Source of the DNA: Comamonadaceae bacterium
Lineage (GTDB): Bacteria; Pseudomonadota; Gammaproteobacteria; Burkholderiales; Burkholderiaceae_C
Direction: 5' to 3'
Length of the DNA stretch: 8,926 bases
Assembly: GCA_024642025.1 (NCBI GenBank)
Contig: JAHEBY010000003.1
Coordinates: forward strand, 1 to 8,926
The notes under the pieces are model-generated. The model did no database searches. It saw only the letters and a list, made by a program, of their open reading frames with translations, and had not been told where the DNA came from. The position numbers and the translations under genes are program-made. Each line of letters begins with the position of its first letter. Position 1 is the stretch's first letter. Below are positions 1 through 6,003 of this stretch, piece by piece.

Positions 1-1
1 C

Positions 2-1027
2 GCAGCAGCAGACCTCTACTTCAGCATTCTGAGGGTGGATACGTTAGAGTCCTTTTTTGCGCAGATCACGAGCCCTGGGGCTGATATCATCCTTGCAGAC
101 TACCGATTGCCGGGGTTTACCGCCATCGATGCATGGCTGGGTTTGCAGAATCAAGCTCAGCTACCGCCCTTCGTTCTTCTGTCAGGCGCCATTGGTGAGT
201 CAGCGGCTGTTGAAGCCATCAAGCTTGGGTTTAGCGATTACGTGCTCAAGGACAGCATGGGTAAGCTCTCCCATGTCATCATTCGGGCATTGGAAATGCA
301 GCAGGCCCAAATCGCCAAAGAGCGTGCGGTAGCCGAGCTGACCGCTTCGGAAAATCGACTTGCGGAGTTCGCCAGCCATTTGCAAGACACCATCGAGCAA
401 GAGAGAGCGTCGATCGCGCGGGAGATTCATGACGATATCGGTGGGTCACTTGCGGCCGCGAATCTTGATCTGGCGTGGGCAATCCGTCACATCAGCCAAG
501 ACCCAGCCAGGGAGCATTTGACTGCGGCTGCAGAAATGCTCCAACATGCGATAGGCGCAAGTCAGCGCATCATGCTCAATCTCCGCCCGGCCATACTTGA
601 CCAAGGGTTATTTGCCTCCACACAGTGGTTGATTACCCAGTTTGAGAAGCGCACAGGCATCAAAGCCCGTCTTTTGTCGTCACAGACCCAGGGAGAATTT
701 GCCAAAAACATTCAGCTTACCGCCTATAGAACGGCTCAGGAAGCTCTCACAAATATTTCAAAGTACGCCCGATGCGACTTGGTCACCGTTGAACTGACTG
801 ACACAGAGGGTATGCTGACGCTAGAGATCTCGGACAATGGACAGGGCATTTCTGATATTGATTTGGCTAAAAAGACATCCTTCGGTCTGAAAGGCTTGAA
901 GGAACGTGCCCGAACAGTCGGTGGTTGGCTGGATATCAGTACACAACCGGGGGTTGGTACCACCATCGTTTTGTCGATACCTTTGCCGACGAAACAATTT
1001 AAAGACAACCTGAGCGCTCTTCAATGA
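2..1027 (+). CDS. Receiver-histidine kinase fusion (NarL-class, HisKA_3), 5' partial
   Basis: A cytoplasmic two-component kinase that would autophosphorylate on His and pass phosphate to a partner regulator. A GTG lies at 35, but the frame is open to the window edge and the receiver domain has already begun there, so the true start is upstream. Numbering from that GTG: receiver phospho-acceptor D22 in ADYRLPG, conserved S50 and K72. A coiled linker spans about 85-125. The HisKA_3 H-box is IAREIHDDIGGSL with H132. The HATPase has N-box EALTNISKYA (N240), DNGQG (267-271), FGLKGLKER (283-291) and GVGTT (306-310). No membrane segment is visible, so input probably comes by phosphorylation of the receiver or from a missing N-terminal part. 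The acidic pair that starts a receiver is not seen because the gene is cut. The stop overlaps the next start by 4 bp, implying translational coupling. The class is clear; the signal is unknown. Confidence 0.9.
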   Translation, partial: AAADLYFSILRVDTLESFFAQITSPGADIILADYRLPGFTAIDAWLGLQNQAQLPPFVLLSGAIGESAAVEAIKLGFSDYVLKDSMGKLSHVIIRALEMQQAQIAKERAVAELTASENRLAEFASHLQDTIEQERASIAREIHDDIGGSLAAANLDLAWAIRHISQDPAREHLTAAAEMLQHAIGASQRIMLNLRPAILDQGLFASTQWLITQFEKRTGIKARLLSSQTQGEFAKNIQLTAYRTAQEALTNISKYARCDLVTVELTDTEGMLTLEISDNGQGISDIDLAKKTSFGLKGLKERARTVGGWLDISTQPGVGTTIVLSIPLPTKQFKDNLSALQ

Positions 1028-1653
1028 TTCAAGTAATTCTCTGCGACGATCACGCGGTAGTACGAAGAGGGATTCGTGACACCCTCTCAGAGGCGGTAGA
1101 TATCAAAGTAGTTGCTGAAGCCGGCAGCTATTCCGAGGCACGGGAGGTACTTCGCAATTTTCCTTGTGACGTCCTGGTGCTGGATCTAAATTTACCTGGC
1201 AGAGGCGGGCTTGAAGTTCTAGCAACATTGCGCGAATCGAATTCAACGACCAAAGTGTTGATCATGTCCATGTTTCCAGAGGATCAATATGCCATTCGCA
1301 GCTTGCGAGCTGGTGCACAAGGCTACTTCAACAAAGCCAGAGACCCAACTGAGTTAGCCGATGCTGTGCGCGCAGTTGCGCAAGGGCGGAAATATGTGAC
1401 GCCGGAAGTTGCGCAGATGCTTGTAGATAGTCTATCCACTCCAGTCAGCGAAACATTGCATGCCGCGCTTTCTGAACGCGAATTACAAACGTTAATAAAA
1501 ATAGCTTCTGGCAAGCGCCTATCTGACATTGCAGAGGAACTAATGTTGAGTCCGAAAACGGTGAGCGTCTATCGCGCCAGAGTTCTGGATAAACTCAAGC
1601 TGACAAACAACGCAGAATTGACGGTGTATGCCATTCGTAACGAACTGGTCTAA
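1024..1653 (+). CDS. NarL/FixJ-family response regulator (receiver + LuxR-type HTH)
   Basis: A 209-residue DNA-binding response regulator, the likely phosphate acceptor of the preceding kinase. The receiver (about 1-120) shows acidic pocket D8/D9, phospho-acceptor D54 in LVLDLNLPG, switch residue S82 and K104. The LuxR-type helix-turn-helix occupies about 147-205, with LSERELQTL and the recognition-helix region SPKTVSVYRARVLDKL. Length is typical of the NarL family. The ATG lies in an ATGA overlap with the kinase stop. The sequence just upstream is a poor Shine-Dalgarno match, so expression probably depends on coupling. Its stop is 13 bp from the convergent fliR stop. Targets cannot be told from the sequence. 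Regulation of the adjacent flagellar genes is possible but unproven, since NarL-type regulators control many processes. Some of its sequence is AT-rich compared with fliI. Confidence 0.93.
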   Translation: MIQVILCDDHAVVRRGIRDTLSEAVDIKVVAEAGSYSEAREVLRNFPCDVLVLDLNLPGRGGLEVLATLRESNSTTKVLIMSMFPEDQYAIRSLRAGAQGYFNKARDPTELADAVRAVAQGRKYVTPEVAQMLVDSLSTPVSETLHAALSERELQTLIKIASGKRLSDIAEELMLSPKTVSVYRARVLDKLKLTNNAELTVYAIRNELV

Positions 1654-1666
1654 AGGATCTTGTCGC

Positions 1667-2425
1667 TCAGAAAATTTCGAGAATACGCTCCATCAACCTC
1701 ATGAACGGTTGGTCGAGCATCGGCAGAGTTGCCGCCACACCTATCAGTCCAACCGAAAGAGTCACTGGAAACCCAACTGAGTAGATGTTCATTTGCGGCG
1801 CAACGCGAGAAACAATGCCCAACGCCAGGTTGGCAAACATCAACATACCGATTACTGGCAGCGCAATCCACAATGCGCTGGCGAAAAGATCGGCGCCAAG
1901 GGAATAGAGTTTGACCTTCTCCAAGGCCGCAAGGAAATTTTGATCAACTGGAAAGGCGTCAAAGCTCTTTATTACCGCCATCAGCACGACAACGTGGGCA
2001 TTCACGGCGAGAAACATCAAAGTCGCCATATTGACGTAAAACCTGCCCATGGCGCTCGATTGTGCGCTGGTCGATGGATCAAAGAATGCCGCAAATCCAA
2101 GTCCCATCTGGAATCCTATAACTTGCCCCGCAAGCTCAAATATGCTGAACACAAGTCGAACGGCAAAGCCTATGGCTAGCCCGATGCCGACTTGCTGTAG
2201 AACCGCGCCAAATGCCTTTGGGCTGTTGATATCGACGTGCGGTTGATCATTGAGACTGGCTTGAGCGGCAATCGCAATGAAAAGCGCCAAGCCAATACGC
2301 GTTCGAACCGGGAACGAACGGGCAGAAAAAATGGGGGCGGCCGTAAATACTGCCAACACGCGAAAGAATGGCCAGAGAATTGGTGACAGCCACTCAGTCA
2401 GCTGAGACTCAGATATTCCAATCAT
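1667..2425 (-). CDS. fliR: Flagellar export gate protein FliR
   Basis: An integral inner-membrane component of the flagellar type III export gate, which assembles with FliP and FliQ into a helical pore inside the MS ring. The protein has 252 residues, close to the family norm of about 260. Hydrophobic segments lie near 14-32, 42-58, 73-95, 127-152, 178-203 and 215-237. Family-typical stretches are PIFSARSFPVRTRIGLAL (31-48), the glycine-rich GQVIGFQMGLGFA region (100-112) and the PQMNIYSVGFP motif (210-220). The ATG is preceded by GAAGAA and lies 15 bp after the fliQ stop, so it is the last gene of the fliOPQR run. No flhB follows; the next gene is the convergent response regulator. FliR-FlhB fusions exist in some bacteria, but here the protein ends normally. 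Confidence 0.97.
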   Translation of the reverse strand: MIGISESQLTEWLSPILWPFFRVLAVFTAAPIFSARSFPVRTRIGLALFIAIAAQASLNDQPHVDINSPKAFGAVLQQVGIGLAIGFAVRLVFSIFELAGQVIGFQMGLGFAAFFDPSTSAQSSAMGRFYVNMATLMFLAVNAHVVVLMAVIKSFDAFPVDQNFLAALEKVKLYSLGADLFASALWIALPVIGMLMFANLALGIVSRVAPQMNIYSVGFPVTLSVGLIGVAATLPMLDQPFMRLMERILEIF

Positions 2426-2440
2426 GATTCTTCGCGCCGG

Positions 2441-2710
2441 TCAAATCACTGCCGACGGGATGGATTCGATAGTACGACGAATGTATTCAACAAGCATAGT
2501 CAGCATCCAGGGGCCGGCGATCGCAAAAACGGCGACCGCTGCGACAAGTTTTGGCACAAAAGCCAGCGTGGCCTCGTTGATCTGTGTGACGGCCTGAAAT
2601 AGCCCAATAACCAGACCCACAATCAACACAACTGCCAGAACCGGTGCTGAAACCATCAACAACATCAGCAAAGCTTCTTGCCCCATTGTCAACACCATTT
2701 GTGCATTCAT
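2441..2710 (-). CDS. fliQ: Flagellar export gate protein FliQ
   Basis: A small inner-membrane export gate protein of 89 residues, the usual family length. Several copies pack around the FliP-FliR core. Two membrane hairpin helices lie at about 13-41 and 48-76, joined by the conserved GLFQAVTQINEATLAFVPKL stretch (36-55). The start is ATG, preceded by AGGTGG at 2717-2722 with a 6-base gap. This Shine-Dalgarno shares bases with the fliP TAG stop, and the two genes are 10 bp apart, which suggests coupled translation. An overlapping frame beginning 10 bp upstream has no family resemblance. Confidence 0.97.
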   Translation of the reverse strand: MNAQMVLTMGQEALLMLLMVSAPVLAVVLIVGLVIGLFQAVTQINEATLAFVPKLVAAVAVFAIAGPWMLTMLVEYIRRTIESIPSAVI

Positions 2711-2720
2711 TCCATACCAC

Positions 2721-3494
2721 CTAACTGGCGAAACTGCCTGCGAGCGAGCCTATCAGGAGATTCCAGCCATCAGCCAAAACAAACAGCATCAGTTTGAAGG
2801 GTAGTGCAACGAGTACGGGGGAGAGCATCATCATGCCCAATGACATCAGCACGCTGGCCACAACAATATCGATCACCAGAAACGGTATGAAAACCATGAA
2901 TCCAATCTGAAATGCCGATTTAAGCTCACTAATGACGAATGCGGGAACCAAGACACGCATGGGTACAGTCTGGGCAGTCAGGCTTGGCTCAAGCTTTGCA
3001 AGCTTCACAAAAAGTGACAGGTCAGCCTGTCGAGTTTGCTTTGCCATAAATTGGCGAACGGGGTCTTCGCCTTTCTTCAGCGCCTGCTCGAAGTTAATTG
3101 CATTTGTTGAATAGGGCAGATAAGCATCGGCATATACCTTGTCAAGGGTGGGGCCCATGACAAAAAACGTCAGGAAAAGCGAAAGGCCGACAATCACTTG
3201 GTTGGGCGGTGAAGACTGTGTGCCCAGAGCCTGGCGCATAAGTGAGAGCACAATCACGATGCGGGTGAAGCCAGTCATCATCAATAGTATGGCTGGCAAA
3301 AATGAAAGAGCCGTGAAAAACAGCAGGGTCTGAATGGGAACCGAGAAACTGACACCCGAAGGACCTGTTCCCACCAAGAGCGGCAGTTGCCCTGGAGCAG
3401 TTTGCGCCATCACGGGTGCACTTGCCAACATCGCTACGGTCCATAGCAAGATATGACGCATTGGCAGACTCGCGGGGGAGAAATGCTCAGACAT
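2721..3494 (-). CDS. fliP: Flagellar export gate protein FliP
   Basis: A core subunit of the export gate, which forms a pentamer with one FliR and four FliQ. The protein has 257 residues. A cleavable signal peptide is expected for FliP and is visible: hydrophobic 14-29 ending in PVMA, with likely cleavage after A30. Membrane segments follow near 54-76, 98-116, 183-214 and 222-248. The family signatures FTRIVIVLSLMRQALGTQ (76-93), PAFVISELKSAFQIGF (184-199) and LPFKLMLFVLADGW (231-244) are present. The central region (about 120-180) is periplasmic. The chosen ATG has only a weak GAAA upstream. A second in-frame ATG at 3459-3461 (residue 12) would still leave an intact signal peptide but lacks a purine-rich site, so the N-terminus is uncertain by 11 residues. 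Confidence 0.97.
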   Translation of the reverse strand: MSEHFSPASLPMRHILLWTVAMLASAPVMAQTAPGQLPLLVGTGPSGVSFSVPIQTLLFFTALSFLPAILLMMTGFTRIVIVLSLMRQALGTQSSPPNQVIVGLSLFLTFFVMGPTLDKVYADAYLPYSTNAINFEQALKKGEDPVRQFMAKQTRQADLSLFVKLAKLEPSLTAQTVPMRVLVPAFVISELKSAFQIGFMVFIPFLVIDIVVASVLMSLGMMMLSPVLVALPFKLMLFVLADGWNLLIGSLAGSFAS

Positions 3495-3529
3495 ATTTCA
3501 ATAAAAAAGTTTAAGTGCGTCGCCGAAAC

Positions 3530-3823
3530 TCAATTGCCAGCCGACTCGCCGCTGACTAACTTTGCCGATGTCGGCAAAGACTGCAACAACGCAATCGATT
3601 GAGTCGTGACACCCAAGACCAACCATTGTCGATTCTCAATGGGACCTACTTCGACCGTGACAACGCGTTGATGGGGCCCAACCGCGATAGCCGAAATGAT
3701 CGCTGAAGGCTGGCCTGCGGAGCTATGAATTCCACCGACGCGTCGCTGAAGCCATTTGATACCCATGGGCATGAGAGCCAGCAAGACGACCAAGGCAAGA
3801 ACTGAGGAAATAGACGCCGTCAT
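3530..3823 (-). CDS. fliO: Flagellar biosynthesis protein FliO
   Basis: A 97-residue membrane protein that in other bacteria helps FliP oligomerise and is not a permanent part of the finished gate. One N-terminal membrane helix lies at about 5-23, followed by a basic stop-transfer patch (KWLQRR) and a cytoplasmic domain with a FliO-like core, PHQRVVTVEVGPIENRQWLVLGV (split here by eye: VTVEVG, then WLVLGVT), ending in LLQSLP. FliO is poorly conserved, so identification rests partly on its place between fliN and fliP. The ATG follows TAGGTGGGG, in which TAG is the fliN stop 8 bp upstream. A 35-bp AT-rich gap separates it from fliP. It is somewhat shorter than many FliO proteins. Confidence 0.88.
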   Translation of the reverse strand: MTASISSVLALVVLLALMPMGIKWLQRRVGGIHSSAGQPSAIISAIAVGPHQRVVTVEVGPIENRQWLVLGVTTQSIALLQSLPTSAKLVSGESAGN

Positions 3824-3831
3824 GACCCCAC

Positions 3832-4266
3832 CTATCCCTTGCTCACCCTGCGGAGGCGCTCGGATGGAGTCACCACATCCGTTAGACGGATGCCAAACTT
3901 GTCGTTAACTACTACCACTTCGCCCTGGGCAATCAGATAACCATTGACCAGTACATCCATTGGCTCTCCTGCCAAAGCGTCAAGCTCCACGATTGAGCCC
4001 TGACCCAACTGCAAAATATGCTTGATGGGTACTTTCGTACGCCCAAGCTCCACCGAGAGCTGAACAGGGATATCAAGAACTCGGCTGATATCGCTCTCAG
4101 GATTGTCAGAGTCCGGATTTGACGTGAAGGGCCGCGGCGTTTCGGGCGAGAGCACGCCGCCTGACGCGACCTCTGGTGCTTCGTCCGAAGCACTTTTCTG
4201 CTCAGTCAAAGCCTCAGCCCAATCGGCCATTCCGTCGTCATCAGGTGCAGATTCTTCAGCAGCCAT
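3832..4266 (-). CDS. fliN: Flagellar motor switch protein FliN
   Basis: The lower C-ring subunit, which with FliM and FliG forms the switch complex and also helps dock the FliH-FliI export ATPase. With the start chosen here it has 144 residues, close to the 137 of E. coli. Residues 1-60 are acidic, Ser/Pro-rich and probably disordered. The conserved SpoA/C-ring domain covers about 63-137, with VLDIPVQLSVELGRTKVPI, LGQGSIVELD, GEPMDVLVNGYLIAQGEV and FGIRLTDV. The start ATG at 4264-4266 lies one base after the fliM stop and has AAAGGA seven bases upstream. The frame is open further, to an ATG at 4359, but that would overlap fliM by 92 bp and add non-homologous residues. Confidence 0.96.
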   Translation of the reverse strand: MAAEESAPDDDGMADWAEALTEQKSASDEAPEVASGGVLSPETPRPFTSNPDSDNPESDISRVLDIPVQLSVELGRTKVPIKHILQLGQGSIVELDALAGEPMDVLVNGYLIAQGEVVVVNDKFGIRLTDVVTPSERLRRVSKG

Positions 4267-4267
4267 C

Positions 4268-5260
4268 TCAATGTCCTTTCCAGTTTGAATCTTTTCCACG
4301 CAAGCTCTTGTCAATACGAATGGCGTATTTGGCGTTGTGCGTGCCGTATTGGCACTCAAAAACCGGTACGCCGTCTACTGTCACTTCTATGGATGGTTCC
4401 CGATCGAGCTCAATAAAATCCCCGACTCGCATCGCCAAAAGCTCCTCAACCGTGGCATCTGCCCGGGCAAGTTCAGCAACCATCGTCACCTCGGCGGCCT
4501 GAATTTCATGCGTCAGTACATTCACCCAACGACGATCAACCTCAACCGAGTCGCCTTGGGTAGATGAATACAGAACATCCCGAATAGGCTCAAGCGTGGA
4601 GTAAGGAATGCAAAAATGAATAGCACCCGAGATGTCACCAATTTCCAGCTGGAAGCTCGTAGAAATTACGATTTCACTCGGCGTTGCCACGTTGGCAAAT
4701 TGCGGTTGCATTTCTGAGCGCTGATAATGCAAGTCGATCGGGTATATGCCTTTCCATGCCTTGTTGTATTCGGTAGTAATGACGTCAACCAGGCGATTGA
4801 TGACGCGCTGCTCCGTGGCAGAAAAATCACGCCCCTCAATTCGAGTCTGAAACTTCCCGACTCCGCCATACAGCGTGTCGATTACTCCAAAGACAAGCGC
4901 CGGCTCGCATACAACAAGACCATTTCCCCGAAGCGGCTTGACTGCGACAATATTGAAATTAGTCGGCACCGCGAGCTCGCGCAGAAAAGCGCTATATCTC
5001 TGCACGGAAACTGCCCCGACCGAAATCTCGGGACTGCGACGCACAAAATTGAACAACCCGATTCGGAAGTTTCTTGCGAATCTCTCGTTAACGATCTCCA
5101 TGGTCGGCATGCGGCCACGAACAATTCGTTCCTGGCTCGACATGTTGTAAGTGCGAATCTCCCCATTTTCTGCGGCCACTTCCGCTGTGGTTTGGCTCTC
5201 CCCAGTGACGCCTTCAAGTAAGGCATCAACCTCTTCCTGGGATAAAAATGATTCGCTCAT
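4268..5260 (-). CDS. fliM: Flagellar motor switch protein FliM
   Basis: The middle C-ring subunit, which binds phosphorylated CheY and changes the rotation sense. The protein has 330 residues, the normal length. The N-terminal CheY-P-binding motif is clear as LSQEEVDALLEG (6-17). The CheC-like middle domain (about 45-235) carries the ERFARNFRIGLFNFVRR stretch and the LYGGVGKF loop (130-137). The C-terminal SpoA domain (about 250-320) that binds FliN contains LLAMRVGDFIELD and FECQYGTHNAKYAIRI. The intact CheY-binding motif implies this motor is under chemotactic control. The ATG is 21 bp after the fliL stop; the upstream GGAAACGA is a poor, distant ribosome site, so coupling to fliL is likely. 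Confidence 0.98.
   Translation of the reverse strand: MSESFLSQEEVDALLEGVTGESQTTAEVAAENGEIRTYNMSSQERIVRGRMPTMEIVNERFARNFRIGLFNFVRRSPEISVGAVSVQRYSAFLRELAVPTNFNIVAVKPLRGNGLVVCEPALVFGVIDTLYGGVGKFQTRIEGRDFSATEQRVINRLVDVITTEYNKAWKGIYPIDLHYQRSEMQPQFANVATPSEIVISTSFQLEIGDISGAIHFCIPYSTLEPIRDVLYSSTQGDSVEVDRRWVNVLTHEIQAAEVTMVAELARADATVEELLAMRVGDFIELDREPSIEVTVDGVPVFECQYGTHNAKYAIRIDKSLRGKDSNWKGH
4274..4279 (-). promoter_or_regulatory. Ribosome binding site that sets the fliN start
   Basis: AAAGGA read on the minus strand, seven bases before the ATG at 4264-4266 and inside the last codons of fliM. It supports the 144-residue FliN over the longer frame that begins within fliM. Confidence 0.7.
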
Positions 5261-5281
5261 GGAGCTGTCGTTTCCAGACGG

Positions 5282-5851
5282 TTACTGAACGATAAAACTC
5301 GAGAACAATACGCCTTGCACGGGACCAGGCTCGCCATCGCCCTTTTTTGTACCTTTCTTTTTGCTATGGCCATTTTCCTTGCCTGCGCCTTCGTGGGCAC
5401 TTGAAACTCCACCAAACGGACGCGATGCTTCCGAGAGAATGTCTTCAGCGAGCTTTTCCTTGCCCTCGCGTTGCAACAGCTCTTCAGCCGTTCGTTGCGA
5501 GATTAGAAGGAGAATGCCGCTTCGAATTGTGGGGAGATAGGGCTTTACCGTATCTGTCGCATGCGTGTCATGCAGTTCGAGCGTGATGCCGACTTGGGCG
5601 ACCCGCTCGCCACCTGCATCCGCCAGGTTGACCACCATGCTGTCAAGTGGCAGAAAAGTGGGCGGCCCCTTTGGCTCCTCATGGGCTACGGGCTCCTCTC
5701 CGGCAAGCGCCGCATTTCGCTTGCTTAAATACAGCCACCCGCCACCTGCTGCCAGCGCTAAGGCCAGCAACAGGAGTCCGATGAGGATGACCAGTTTTTT
5801 GCTCTTTTTGGGAGCTGTCGCTCCGTCGGCGGTATCAGATTTGGCAGACAC
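5282..5851 (-). CDS. fliL: Flagellar basal body-associated protein FliL
   Basis: A single-pass inner-membrane protein around the motor that associates with the stator and supports torque under load. The protein has 189 residues: a short cytoplasmic tail rich in Lys (15-19), one membrane helix (about 20-42) and a periplasmic FliL domain with FLPLDSMVVNLAD (66-78), VGITLELHD (87-95), IRSGILLLISQRTAEEL (109-125) and the C-terminal VLFSSFIVQ. The start is GTG. It has GAGGG seven bases upstream, and an in-frame stop lies further upstream with no ATG between. A Gly/Lys/His-rich stretch at about 152-178, containing SKKKGTKKGDGEP, separates the core from the conserved end. E. coli FliL has a much shorter linker there. 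It is the first gene after a 152-bp gap and may begin a sub-operon fliLMNOPQR. Confidence 0.96.
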   Translation of the reverse strand: MSAKSDTADGATAPKKSKKLVILIGLLLLALALAAGGGWLYLSKRNAALAGEEPVAHEEPKGPPTFLPLDSMVVNLADAGGERVAQVGITLELHDTHATDTVKPYLPTIRSGILLLISQRTAEELLQREGKEKLAEDILSEASRPFGGVSSAHEGAGKENGHSKKKGTKKGDGEPGPVQGVLFSSFIVQ

Positions 5852-5858
5852 GGTTTTA

Positions 5859-5863
5859 CCCTC
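5859..5863 (-). promoter_or_regulatory. Ribosome binding site for the GTG start of fliL
   Basis: GAGGG on the minus strand, seven bases before the GTG at 5849-5851. The in-frame stop at 5882-5884 leaves no alternative upstream start. Confidence 0.65.
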
Positions 5864-5885
5864 GGTAAATGCAAATGTGGGTCAA

Positions 5886-5905
5886 GACATTCACTTTCGA
5901 ATGTC
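5886..5905. repeat. Inverted repeat, 7-bp arms, upstream of fliL
   Basis: GACATTC, six-base spacer, GAATGTC: perfect arms centred about 45 bp upstream of the fliL GTG. It could be an operator-like site or an mRNA hairpin. I do not recognise it as a known regulator's site. Confidence 0.55.
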
Positions 5906-5926
5906 GTCGCATGGAAAGATTATTCT

Positions 5927-5948
5927 TTAGCCGCGTATTGGCTAATAC
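5927..5948. repeat. Two overlapping, mutually exclusive small inverted repeats
   Basis: TTAGCC / GGCTAA (5927-5932 with 5940-5945, seven-base loop) overlaps GTATT / AATAC (5935-5939 with 5944-5948, four-base loop). Only one can form at a time. Both are short and may be chance. Confidence 0.35.
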
Positions 5949-6003
5949 CCAGATTAAGAGGGTGAAACCGGGCTATTCACCGCTAGGTTGAAGCCCAATT
6001 TAG

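Larger units (their letters stand above)
5852..6003 (-). promoter_or_regulatory. fliK-fliL intergenic region, possible internal promoter or processing site
   Basis: This 152-bp stretch is the only sizeable gap in the operon, whose other junctions run from a 4-bp overlap to about 35 bp. It contains three small inverted repeats (5886-5905, 5927-5945, and 5970-5974 with 5992-5996) and no open frame that looks coding. No convincing sigma-54 site is visible and the sigma-28 resemblance is poor. None of the stems is followed on the minus strand by a T-run, so it is not an obvious terminator. A promoter for fliL onward or an RNA processing site is inferred from size and position only. Confidence 0.3.

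Noticed and set aside
35..1027. GTG at 35 as the true start of the kinase
   Set aside because: The frame is open to the window edge, and starting here would remove the first strand and acidic pocket of the receiver domain. The gene is cut by the window.
4267..4359. Longer FliN starting inside fliM
   Set aside because: It would overlap fliM by 92 bp; the ATG at 4264-4266 has AAAGGA well placed and gives the family's usual length.
4727..5221. Plus-strand open frame of 164 codons opposite fliM
   Set aside because: No recognisable domain and no ribosome site considered convincing; fully antisense to conserved FliM.
5901..5929. Sigma-28-like promoter before fliL (TAAAGAAT, then GACGACAT, minus strand)
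   Set aside because: The -35 half resembles TAAAGTTT, but the -10 half matches GCCGATAA poorly and the spacing is 13 rather than about 11.
5970..5996. Intrinsic terminator after fliK (GGGCT/AGCCC)
   Set aside because: Five-bp stem with a long imperfect loop and no T-run following on the minus strand.
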